This document shows, in pieces, positions 1-11,060 of a DNA stretch of 27,773 bases; the first letter of the stretch is position 1; the number at the start of each line of letters is the position of its first letter. The stretch is from NCBI GenBank assembly GCA_000697335.1, contig JNEM01012319.1, positions 1 through 27,773 on the forward strand. The letters run 5' to 3'. The DNA comes from Conidiobolus incongruus B7586 (taxonomy: Eukaryota > Entomophthoromycota > Entomophthoromycetes > Entomophthorales > Conidiobolaceae). The notes beneath the pieces are model-generated. The model searched no databases, was not told where the DNA came from, and saw only the letters and a list, made by a program, of their open reading frames with translations. Made by a program: the position numbers and the translations under genes.

Positions 1-1404
1 AAAATAATAATATATTTGAAAATTATTTTAACTTAACAAATAAAAGAATAATAATTAAAATTAATTTTTTGAAATTATAATAAGTATTAAAATGTTTCTC
101 TCTTAATTTTAGAATAATTTACCTAATAATAAATAGTTGATTTAGATAATATTTTATCTCCAAAAGTTATATATAAATTTATATAATTTTAGAGAGTTTA
201 TAGCTAAGTTTTACTAATATTAAAATAATATATTTTTGATAACTATTATTTAGTATAGGTATAATTAAATTATATAATAACTTTTAATAAGTTAATTTTT
301 TAATAAAAAATTATTATATAAATATATATATATAAAATAAAACTAGAAATTTTCTTATTAGTTATATATATATTTGTATATTCAAAACTTATAATATGTT
401 TGAAATATCAGAAATTAGAAATTTCCTATTTCTTTAAATTCAAGGTAATATTAAGTAAATTCTAAAATATAAGACTTATAAAAATGTTAAAAATTAACAA
501 AAAATAAAACAAAAAGTTTTTGATTATAGATAAAACTATTAGCTTTATAATATATTTCATTTTGTAAATATTAAAAACTGCATACATATTCAATTTTAAA
601 AAGTATTATTGTTTCAAATTTTAAGTAATAGTATGTTAATTAGATTAAACTAACATTTTTCTTTAAAGTTTTATTTGATTCATTTATAATAAATTGAAGG
701 ATTGAATATGAGATCTGAGGTTAAATAAGTGAAATTAATAATCAAATAAGCAGTTTTTCAACAGATATATTACTTTTTTACATCATCACTATATCAAATT
801 TGACCTCAATACGTGCTTCTAATATTCCAAACTAAGTGTTCTGCCAGGAACTTAATCGATTAAGTATAGCATATCCCAAAATATGAATTTTATCAGGGTT
901 TGTGTAGAAAATTCTAATACCAAATCACATTCAATATACAAATAAAAAATTCTTATATTACATGCTGATTTAAAATAATAATTTTTCAATATTAATTTTA
1001 CAACAAAACTTACTCATTGGCTTGAAATTTTGATCAAAACAGAATAAATTGTTTATTATTAAAAAAATTGTTATAATCAATTAAAGTTAAATGAAAGGTG
1101 TTTGACGAAAAATAGAAACATATAGAAGAATAAGAATGATTTGATAAAATGGTAAATATATGACTTATTAATACAAAATATATGATAATTAAGTTTTTAT
1201 ATTTGAAATGAAGTTTATATAAAAGAAATAATTTTAAAATGATTTTGATATAGTAAAATGGATCGATAAAGATGAAAGAGAGATATATTGAAAGATTTAA
1301 ATAATTAAACCTTACCAAAAACCGTCGATATGGAAAACGAATAAGAATTAAACATTAAGACGATCTATTGAAATATTAAAAAATTAGTAATTAAATTGTG
1401 AATT
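1..1404. other. AT-rich intergenic DNA, no gene seen
   Basis: Long runs of A and T with stops in all frames. The longest open frame on the minus strand (about 1034-1318) is low-complexity Phe/Ile/Leu/Asn/Tyr-rich sequence, as expected by chance from this composition. A short (AT)n tract lies near 320-335. The part around 700-900 has more balanced composition but encodes nothing I can recognise. The 3' end of the kinase gene on the minus strand, with its untranslated region and terminator, must lie in the right-hand part. Confidence 0.6.
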
Positions 1405-3457
1405 TTAAAACTCAATATTACCCATTGATCCAACCAAACTCATTACACCACCGTCTCCATCGAAAGTAAAACCTTCAAACTGTTTTTGAACAGTTTCGCT
1501 CAAATGAGAATCGTTTGTAACCGAATCTTGAGGGAGTTCGGATGTAAATTCTTCGTCAAAGTTGGATGTATCAGATGAAGAAGCCTATCTCATACACTTA
1601 ATTACAGTTGGTTTCAATTAATTGGATTGAACTTACCACATTGGGCTTGAAAGGAGGTTGATATCTCTTGGCTAAAAGTTTACCCCAGTCAATTTCCGCA
1701 AAGAAGGGATGACTTTTAATATCTTGGGCTCCTTTGCTACCAAGACGTTGAGTGGGATCTCGGTTCAATAACTATAATAAATATGGGTATTAGTCATAAA
1801 AATTATGGTAAGATAGGCTGATTACTCCTCGAAGTAAACTTCTAGCACGGACACTCATATCATCTGGAAAAACGAGTTCATCTTCCAAAATCCTTCGGTA
1901 CATTTCATTCGTATTCTCGCTATAGAAAGGGGGGAGACCGGTAAGCATTTCATATAAAAGAACACCTAATGTCCACCAATCAACAGCTTTGGTATAACCT
2001 TGACCATATAAGAGTTCAGGAGCCAAATATTCAGGTGTACCACAAAAGGTGTTAGTGGTGTCGTTTTCAGACATATTTAATTTGCATAATCCAAAGTCGC
2101 AAAGGGAAATATGACCATTGCAATCCAATAGAATATTCTATATAAAATGAATTGAATGATACGAGCTGAAAAATTTCTTCGAATAAATACCTCAGGTTTT
2201 AAATCTCTGTAAATGATATTATAGCCATGGAGACATTCTAAAGCAGTAAGTAATTCGGCAGTATAAAATCGAGCACGATTTTCATCGAATCGATGTTCTT
2301 GTTGAAGGTGATAAAACAATTCACCACCGTTAACAAATGCTAAAACAAGATATAATTTTTCTGGAGTTTGGAAAGAGTATTTAAGAGGCACAATAAAGGG
2401 ATGGTTAATTTTGGCCAAGACGATTCTTTCGGCTAATGTATGGGTGACTTCACTTCTCGATACGATTTTACTCTTATTCAAAATTTTCATGGCATAAATT
2501 CGATTAGTGTCCCTTTTACGTACTTGCATCACTTTACCGAAGCTACCCTTACCAATTACTTTTAAGAGATCGAAATCTTGAATAGATAACTCCGCATCCT
2601 AATAAAAGAGTATGAATAAGAAATAAAACAATTAGTTGCAAAGTGAATTTACAGCTTGAGCTTTGAAGCAGGTTTGAATTCTTATCGTCCCATTTGCTGT
2701 AATTGGATACCAATCATCGCATAACCTCTATTCAAAAATTAACCAAAGATTCAATAAAAAGATGATAGATATTTACTTGGTGACTAAATTCAGGAGTAAT
2801 TTTAATACAGCCTAAAAATTCACTATGAGAGCCTCCACGAGGATCCACGTTGCCATCTTGAACGGTTCTGATATACAAACTCAAAGTTAAATCACTTTCT
2901 CGAGAGACATCACTAAATAATTGTAATTTAGTTATTATTGTATTTGAAAATTATACTTGTGTCGTAATTTAATCAAATTCAAATATGAATTAAATACCAC
3001 AATTATGAAAGTAGATATTATAAATTTCCAGGGATTAAAAAGCAAATATAACTTCATCTATAGTGGATATACAATAAAATTAATTGAAACTTACAAGTGA
3101 GCTCTGTATTTCCAAACAGGGTTATCCAAATCTCCACCAAGGGCATCAATTACAATTTCATTTTTGTCGAATTCGGCAACCACGTAAGGGAGACCGCGGT
3201 AATATGAAGAACCCTTACCACCCTTTTTAGATGAAAGATTAAGATCTTTAGCTTCTACCAATCTCAATAAAAGTAAATCGGATTTGGAAGAGCTTAAAAG
3301 TTCGGCATTGGTAGGAGGTGGTGAAGCTACCTCAAAATTAGATGTACTACCATCACTCTTTTCTTTTTCTAAATTGATAAGTTAAAATAACTGATGAAAA
3401 AAATATATTAACGAAAAGCTATTAAATATTACTTTTCGAGGTTAATTTCCAAGACAT
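1405..3457 (-). CDS. YPK1: Ypk1/Gad8-type AGC protein kinase (TORC2 effector), 8 exons
   Basis: Ser/Thr kinase expected to act below TORC2 and PDK1 in membrane-lipid and stress signalling. Exons on the minus strand: 3457-3433, 3368-3095, 2912-2777, 2727-2653, 2598-2191, 2137-1826, 1771-1637, 1584-1405; all junctions are GT-AG and the phases fit, giving 514 residues. Residues about 30-170 form the fungal Ypk1/Gad8 C2-like N-terminal region. The kinase domain starts near residue 178 with the Gly loop GKGSFGKV, Lys208, YRDLKPEN (Asp302), DFG (Asp320), activation-loop Thr336 in TFCGTPEY, and APE at 345-347. The AGC tail keeps SNFDEEF, a probable turn-motif Ser476 and the hydrophobic motif FEGFTF with Thr495. 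Every catalytic and regulatory site seen is intact. The first exon is only 25 nt, so the start rests on frame and splice fit. Length is shorter than yeast Ypk1. Very confident in the family; orthology to Ypk1/Gad8 rather than Sck1/Sch9 rests on close match through the kinase core and tail. Confidence 0.95.
2913..3094 (-). other. Unusually long intron 2 of the kinase gene
   Basis: This 182-nt GT-AG intron interrupts the C2-like domain. The other introns inferred in the window are 49-64 nt. Its sequence is AT-rich like the intergenic DNA. I see no open frame or clear RNA gene in it. The splice sites are supported by frame: joining TT at the end of exon 2 to T at the start of exon 3 restores Phe and continues the domain. 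Confidence 0.75.
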
Positions 3458-6017
3458 ATTAAAAAATGGACAAGCAAGAAAGACTTAATGGAAACAAAGT
3501 TGAATAAGTATTAATGAATATCAAAGATTGAGGATGACTTGTATTAATTTAATAACTGCATCGAATTAATCACCACACTGAATTTTGATGGAAAATAATG
3601 GGATTAACATGGATGATTTCATTGATTAAGGTTTGTCATTTAACAATAACCAAATTTTCAATTTAAAATATCTAAGAATTTAACATTTCCAGTTTTATAG
3701 GATTATTGAGTGATTTGAAATTTTTATTCATTTTGGTAAATTTGGAATTTAAATGCTAAAATACTGCATTCCCATTAAACAAAGTTATGAAATTAGGATT
3801 CATTTATTCAATCATATTAATATTATTCTATTAAACTTGAAATATACTCAACTTATTGGATTATTTATATATTGATTAATAAAGTATACAAATTTTGATA
3901 TTATATATAAGGACTAATAATATTATAAACTAAATTTTGATAATAAAATAATAAATATTTAATAAAATAATAAAAATCTATTATAAATTTTAAATTAAAA
4001 ACCTATCAATATCATATATTTCAAATTATTACTAAAGTAATTTAAAATGATAAAATGGTAATTTTATTTGAAATTATATTTATAAATATTATTCTAAAAA
4101 ATTTTAATATTAGATTTGCTTATAATAAATATAAATTATATTTTAGTTAATATTTATTTTTCAAAAAAGTATAAAGATACTAATAATTAAGTAATTAAAT
4201 TACTCATATATATTTTATAATAACTTTATATAAAATGCAAATAATATATTTTTAAAAAATAAATTTATAATTTTTGAAAATCATATATTTTTTAAATATA
4301 ACCACTTAATAATAAATATAAATAATAATATATAATATTATAATTTTTATAATATATATATTATATATTAAAATCAAAAAATAGAATAATAATTTTAAGA
4401 ATTGACAAATACATTATATATTTATATGATATAATTATATTTTTTAATTAATAGTTAAAATTAAGATATTAATTAATAATAATTTCTATAAAATAACTCC
4501 ATAATATTGAAATATTATTAGTATATTGATTTTTGACATATAGATTAAAATTAATTTTTAATAATAATTATATAGAATTTTTTTAAAAAATAGCTTAAAA
4601 TTATATAAGGATTAAAAGTAAAAAAATAATAATTATTATAAATCTCAAAATATAAAAATAAATAAAAATATTATTAAAATATTATATAATTTTTCAAACA
4701 AACCAATATTATCAAAATTATAATAAGAATTAATAAAAAGATTTAAGATATATGCAATAATAAAATTATAGTAATTATAATAATATTAATATTAGATTAT
4801 AATAAACATTAAATAACTTTTTATAAGATTTTTTATATTATTTAATATAAACAAAATAAAGCCAATTAAATTTAGGCTTTGTGTTTTATATTATGTAAAT
4901 ATAATGTCATAATAATAATTAAATCATTTTATCAAAAATCAAATTCCAAAGAATTTTAAATATAAAAAATTAAATAATATTTGAAAGTTTCAATATTTAT
5001 TATATTTGATTGATATTAATAATTATAAATATAATTGTTTGGATTAGAAAAAAGATATATATTTATTGAAATTAAATATAATAATTGTTTTTTTTTCATA
5101 TTAAAAATAAATAAAAATATCAAATTAGGAATCTGATTTATTTTATAAATACATTCAATAAGTTTATAAAATATTTCAAATTAATCAAGTTTTTTTTATA
5201 GTTTACAAATAATAAATTAATATATTATGATAAATATTGCCCAATATTAAAAATAACAATAGTAATTTATATATTGATTATAATTTTCTTAATAGGTTTT
5301 ATATATTTCATAAATCAAGAGCAAAACCAAAAGTAAATTATGATAAAGATATTGAGATTCCCATTCAAATAAATTACTTACCAATTAATTAGTATATAAA
5401 TTTTTTATAATGAATATATATTAAATATATTACAAAACCATTACAAAGTATATTTTGCTTGAATTAAAATAAAAAAATTAATCAGGAGAAATAATCAAGG
5501 GAAATAAAAATGTAATGTTTTAATTTAATTACATTAAATAATGTAATAAATATTAGATATATAATTAAATATATGTCATAAAAATTTACCTAAAAGTGAC
5601 TGGAGTGGCAATTATTGTTTTTTAAGAATAATAAAGAATAGTTTATTAATTTGATTTTGAGTTAAAAGATTTTTAGGTTGCAAAAGGCAAAAGGCAAAAA
5701 CAGACTAAAAGTTGATTTCAATCATGTAATAATATTTATACTATATTTTATTAGTAGTGATTACTGGGAATATTGATGTTAGAATTGATTTTATGTCAAA
5801 GTCTCATAGTTACAATTTCAAAATATTAAAAAAGGAAATAATTAATAGTATTATACAGTATGCTGAAATATTTGTTGGCATATGTGAATGATATTAATCA
5901 AGTGGAATATAAGTATTATAACTAAATTGACAAAGATTACACTAGCTTAATTTTTCTAAAACCTTGGTTACTAATCTATAGCCTTCCATTATAAAATATT
6001 ACCATGGAATTAAAGAA
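3458..6017. other. AT-rich intergenic DNA, no gene seen
   Basis: Upstream side of the minus-strand kinase gene, so its promoter should lie in the first few hundred bases, but no motif stands out. The rest is nearly pure A/T with frequent stops. Minor structure: a palindrome ATTACATTA-AA-TAATGTAAT at 5528-5547, which is not surprising in such DNA, and a short GCAAAAG direct repeat near 5679-5700. Confidence 0.6.
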
Positions 6018-7293
6018 ATGGGAAATTTTTTAATTTCTGATTTTTCAAACATATTATTAGTTTCAAATAAACAAATATATACAAAACAAATAGGAAAATA
6101 AATAGTTTTGAATTATATATATATATATAATAATTTTTTTGATTAAAAAATAAATTTTTTAAAATTAGTTGTTTAATTTAAAAATGCTTAAACCAAATAA
6201 TAACCATCAAAAGTTTTTTATTTTAGTATCAGTAAAACTTAACCACAAACCCTTTAAAATAATTTAAAATTTACAAACAGCTTTTGGTAATGAAGCATTA
6301 TTTAAATTAACAATTTATTACTAGGTAAATTACTTTAAGGTTAAAAGAGAAACTACCCAAAACTTGTTAAAATCTAGAAAATTAATTTTAACTGTTACTC
6401 TTCTAATTATTAATAAAGTAAAAAATTATATTGAAAAGCACCTTTTTATTTTAGTTAGAGAATTATCAAAACACTTTAATATTAGTTACACAAGTATTTT
6501 ATATATATTAAAGTTTAAATTAAAATTAATTAATAAAAATATAAAATAAATACCTTATAATTTAACTAAAGCTTAAAAAAAAACTAGAGTAGCTATTTCT
6601 AAACAAAATTTACTAAGGTATAACTAGAAACCAAGGCTTTTACAGTGAATTATTACAATTGATGAATCTTAGATTCTTTTGTATAATCCTTTGCTAAAAC
6701 ATAAATTAAAGTGTTAGATTAAACTAAATCAACCCCCTCTACAAATTCCTTTAAATAAACACTTTATTAATAAGTGAATGTTGATTGTAGTAATAGATTA
6801 TAATAGCATATGTTATTCTTATTTAGTTCTTAAAAGAAAATCCATTAATAGTAAACTTTATATTTTTTTTTTAAATAAAACTATTTCTAATTGGTATTCT
6901 CAATATAATTTAAGAAAACCTATTATTTTACATGATAATTACAAAATACATAAATCTAAAGTTGTAAAAAACTTTCTAATTAAAAATAACTGGAAAAAAC
7001 TACCACATCTAGTATATTCTTTAGATTATAACCTATGTGATTATAATTGTTTTAGGCAATTAAAAAACCAGCTTGCAGGAAAAAAAATTTCTGCAGGAAA
7101 ATTTAATTGGTTTGTGAAACATCAAATTTCAGTCTTTAATAAAAAGAACTGTTTTTTAGGTGTTAGATCTTTGCCAAAAGTATAGCAAAAAGTTATTAGA
7201 AATAAAGGAAATTATTAATTTTATATTATATATTTATTTTTACTTTGTATATATTAAAATGTTTATTTTTTTTCAATCGCAAAAAATTCCCAT
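6018..7293 (+). mobile_element. Decayed mariner-family (DD34D) DNA transposon
   Basis: The span is set by imperfect terminal inverted repeats. The left end reads ATGGGAAATTTTTT at 6018; the right end, reverse complemented from 7293, reads ATGGGAATTTTTT, one base shorter. After the first 13-14 bases the ends are only loosely alike. A TA follows the right end (7294-7295); the left flank is AA rather than TA. The resulting length of 1276 bp and the placement of a 345-codon transposase frame inside it match the usual mariner plan. The ends are a proposal; the internal transposase similarity is firm. Confidence 0.75.
6184..7218 (+). pseudogene. Mariner transposase relic, full length, ten in-frame stops, no indels
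   Basis: One frame runs from ATG at 6184 to TAA at 7216-7218: 345 codons, the normal mariner transposase length. Recognisable parts in order: an N-terminal helix-turn-helix region (residues about 30-45), a second one with the mariner-like VRELSKHFNISY (about 90-102), the first catalytic Asp in ITIDES (residue 160), the second in HDN (251), and the third in LCDY (286). The 34 residues between the last two give DD34D. LAGKK and a C-terminal LPKV-stop-QKVIRNKGNY match the family tail. In-frame stops lie at 6265, 6322, 6547, 6574, 6625, 6646, 6670, 6715, 6775 and 7183. Those at 6322, 6670, 6715 and 7183, and probably 6547, fall where mariners carry Trp. The catalytic Asp residues survive, but the gene cannot make a full protein. 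Confidence 0.93.
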
Positions 7294-8620
7294 TATTTAA
7301 ATTACAAAGTAATATCAAAGATTCATTTGATCAAATATTCTTTCAAATTTTGGAAAATTTGGAACATCTCAAAAATACTGGAAAAAATGCACATATTTTT
7401 CCGTTTGCTATATGAAATCTGAACCATGCATTATCAATTGATACCCAAATCTTAGATTGTTTTGACGACTATAACCATTTGAAGACAATATGAATACAAT
7501 ATTAAGAGATAATTATCAATCAAGAAAAATTTAACCAAAAGTAGTTGACTGACATCAAAGATTTGTAAGATAGAAGGTTAATCTGGTGAGAGTACCCGAT
7601 CCATAATATATAACTCATTTAATAAAAATAGATTATTCAAAAAATCCAATCAAATGTATTTATTATTGAGATTTTGCGTGTGATAATGGTTTAAATACCC
7701 TCAATGTGTTTTAGGCCGAGGTATATTGGAGAATCTGGAAGCAAGATTTAAAGATAAAAATTGGAGAATCTACTCAATTGCTTATATTAAGGGTTCATTG
7801 CTTGGTGGAATCCAAGAAAATACATATTTTATGACAAAGTAATTAATGATGAAACCATCAAAGACAAATTACATCATCCCACTATTTGATACTACAGAAA
7901 TAAACCTATATCCTTGTTTTGGATCAAGATTATAATAATACCAAATTGATACAAGCCAAAAAAGGCAATATCTAAATTTTTTAGTGTATCCTGATTCCAA
8001 ACCATACCCTATTCCTTGCCTCTTTCCCACTAACATAATCAAGCCCAATACAAAAACTGTGATTCAAGCTGGAAACCATTAAGGTTCGCATTATTATAAT
8101 TATATTCTCTACCATTTGTTTGTAAACTATTTATTATCATTAAATAAAATAAATTTTATTTGATTCTTATATTTTGAACTATCTACTATATAAAATATGT
8201 TAAACTATTCAGCTACATCATTATAAGTGATCAGTTTTCGAACTAGCGATTGATATCATTATAACTTAATATAGGTTGTGATTTTATTCAATGCTATACA
8301 TTTTTATTCCAAAACAAAATAAAATTTTAATGCTTCATAATGTTAATCAGAATAAGTTTTCATTATAAATAGCTTAGAATCGACATTTAAATTCTAAAAA
8401 TATAGTGAGATAATGAATCCCATAATTTCCCTATTTTTTAATTCTCATGTTAAATTAATCTAATTTTGAAGAAATGCAATTAATTAGATCTTATATATTA
8501 TAAATATTAAATTACTAAAATTATAAAACTTTTATGGTTAATATAAATAATATTAATTTCCTATATATTCTTGTTAAGCTTTGATATTTATAGACTAAAT
8601 AGACAATTTAATTAATAATT
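7294..8620. other. Intergenic region with unidentified coding-like stretches
   Basis: About 7300-8100 has more balanced composition than the surrounding DNA. On the plus strand, short open stretches occur in different frames: one at about 7705-7841 (after a splice-acceptor-like TTTTAG) and one at about 7793-7888 in another frame. Neither is long, and I recognise no domain with confidence. This could be an old gene or transposon remnant. From 8100 on it is AT-rich and must hold the SUV3 promoter, but no element stands out. Confidence 0.4.
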
Positions 8621-10789
8621 ATGATATTAATAACCAAATTCCTTAAATATAATTCCAGATTGAAAACATTCCGTGTCTTACAACAATGTAATATATCAAC
8701 TACCACAATATGTTACAGAAATAAACCATCTCCAAAGTTTTTAAAAAAACCATTACCAAGTGATAGTGAATTGAAGAAACTTCTGTACAGAAAATTAAAC
8801 CACGGCGATATACGAAGACTAGAGGAGGTATATAGTCAGGAAAGCCAGCATAAAAGTAAATGTTAATAAATTATAATTGTTATTATATCTAATAATGTTT
8901 TTTTAGGTATTCACGAAATGCTAGAGTATTACTACATCCGCAAATTTTTCAGCCCATATATCAATGCATTGATTGAACCCAGATGCGATGGGTATACCCC
9001 AATCAAGCGGTTTTTGAAAAAGGTCCTAAATGATTCCAAAATGTTAGCGGAATTGCAAGAAGTTAAAATGGAGCAGGGTATGACAGTTATGCTCAATAGA
9101 TTAATGCGTTATTATTTCAATTATCTTGTGGATTTGAATCCCGAAAGTTTAGCTTATAGGCAGGGAAACTTTGTCCAATTGTTGAAAGCAACTAAGCAGC
9201 AATTTGATTTTAGTAACCCTCAAGATTGGTATACACCTGCTAGGAGAATGAAACGTAAACTCATCGTTCACGTCGGTCCCACCAATTCTGGTAAGACTTA
9301 CAGGGCTCTCGAGCGTTTGAAATCGAGTCAGTCTGGTGTGTACTGCGGCCCCCTCAGATTGCTCGCACTTGAAGTCTGGAAAAAATTTAACGATCAGGGC
9401 ATTCGTTGTAATTTGGTCACTGGTGAAGAGCAAAAATTAATTGAGGACGGTAAACCCGTGCCGGTGACCAGTTGTACCGTTGAAATGGCTAACTTTACCA
9501 CTCCAATCGATGTTGCCGTTATTGATGAAATTCAAATGATTTCCAATCATCAGAGGGGGTTCGCATGGACCCGTGCTCTCCTCGGTATTCCCGCCAAAGA
9601 AATTCATTTGTGTGGAGAACCGACAGCTGTGCCATTGATCAAATGGATTGGTGAGAAGTTGTGCGAAGAGGTCGAAGTCAATACTTACGATCGCCTCAGT
9701 CCACTAACTATTAAAGAAAATCCTCAACCGGGTGTCGAAGGTATTAAAGCCGGCGATTGTGTCGTAGCCTTCAGTCGTAAGAGTATTTTCGGATTAAAAA
9801 ATTTAATTGAGTCTAAGACTAAATTCAAATGTGCTGTGGTTTACGGCAATCTTCCACCCGAAAATCGTGCTTTACAAGCTGCTTTGTTCAACGACAAGCA
9901 GAGTGGATACGATGTATTAGTAGCCAGTGACGCTGTGGGTATGGGTCTCAACCTTAATATCCAAAGAATAGTGTTTTCTACCATGACAAAATTTAATGGT
10001 ACCAGTATACAACGCGTATCGACAAGTATGGTTAAGCAGATAGCAGGACGCGCTGGACGTTTCGGTACTCAGTACGCAAACGGTGTCGCCACCACATACA
10101 AGGCCAAAGACTTTCGCATTTTGGAGGAAGAGATGAAGAAAACAATTCCCGATCTCACTACGGTAGGAATTCAACCGGATCCTAGCCTCGTAGAGAGAGC
10201 TGCGTATGCATTTCCAACTTTGAAAATGGACCAAATTTTAGTGATGTTGAGTTCATTAGCGATTACGGGCCCCAGATACTCCCTCGAATTCGATTACAGC
10301 CAGTTACAAATTGCCAAAATGTTACATCCTCTCAAACTCCCAGTTGATGTGATGATGACATTACTGTTTGCCCCCTTCAATATTAAGAATGAAACTGAGA
10401 TGTATTTCGCATACAATGTAATTTTATATACTATTAATTATTTTTAAATACTAACAAATTTAATAGTTTGCTAAGGATCATGCCACGAAACAACTTTGCA
10501 AACTTTCCAGCTATATTAAATTGCCTAAAATTGAACATGTTTCCAAGTCCACTGATTTGGACTTATTGGAAGAACAACATAGAATGACTTCTCTGTATAT
10601 TTGGCTCAGGTAATTCTTTCAATTCTTCATTATTTTAAATATCTCATTGTTTTCAATAGTTTTCGATTTCCTTTTATTTATCCCGAATACGATTACGCAA
10701 TGGAAGTGAGAGACCAAGTTCAGGAATATCTTCAGAAGGGTTTACTTTATCATGATAATAATAATAATAATAATAATGATAATAATTAA
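8621..10789 (+). CDS. SUV3: Mitochondrial ATP-dependent RNA helicase SUV3, 4 exons
   Basis: Superfamily 2 helicase that unwinds RNA for the mitochondrial degradosome and RNA turnover. Exons: 8621-8855, 8907-10417, 10467-10609, 10660-10789, all GT-AG with matching phases; product 672 residues. The N-terminus is basic and hydroxylated with few acids (residues 1-40), fitting a mitochondrial presequence. Motif I is GPTNSGKT at 202-209, motif II is DEIQ at 285-288, HLCGEPTA follows, and motif VI is QIAGRAGRFG starting at 456. The SUV3 C-terminal region is present and its WLSFRFPFIYPE stretch spans the last splice junction. Intron 2 contains the branch site TACTAAC at 10449-10455. The protein ends in an Asp/Asn-only tail coded by an AAT microsatellite. 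All helicase motifs examined are intact. Confidence 0.95.
10754..10786 (+). repeat. AAT trinucleotide microsatellite inside the SUV3 stop-proximal coding sequence
   Basis: A run of seven AAT codons framed by GAT, then GAT AAT AAT, directly before two TAA codons. It encodes the Asp/Asn-only C-terminus of SUV3. Changes in repeat number would alter only tail length if in whole codons, while other slips would change the stop. Confidence 0.85.
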
Positions 10790-11060
10790 TAAACTCCTTT
10801 ATTTATTTAATGTAATGATCAGGATTTATTGACTATTTGTACTTTTATTTTGGGCTAGGATTGGACTGAAAAAACTGAGGATAATTGATTATCCCATAAG
10901 TAATGATGTACCAAATAACAGTATAAAGGGATGATAACATCACAAATCGAAAATTAAATTAAACTCTCAAATTACAATCTTATTATTTTTAAAAACCCCA
11001 GAAAATAATATTATAAAATATATTTTATATTTTTCAAAATAAGTTAAATTCAAACCAAAA

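Noticed and set aside
10790-10887. Extension of SUV3 past its stop
   Set aside because: The downstream text looks somewhat coding, but reading it needs four stops to be decoded and SUV3 motifs are already complete before the Asn tail.
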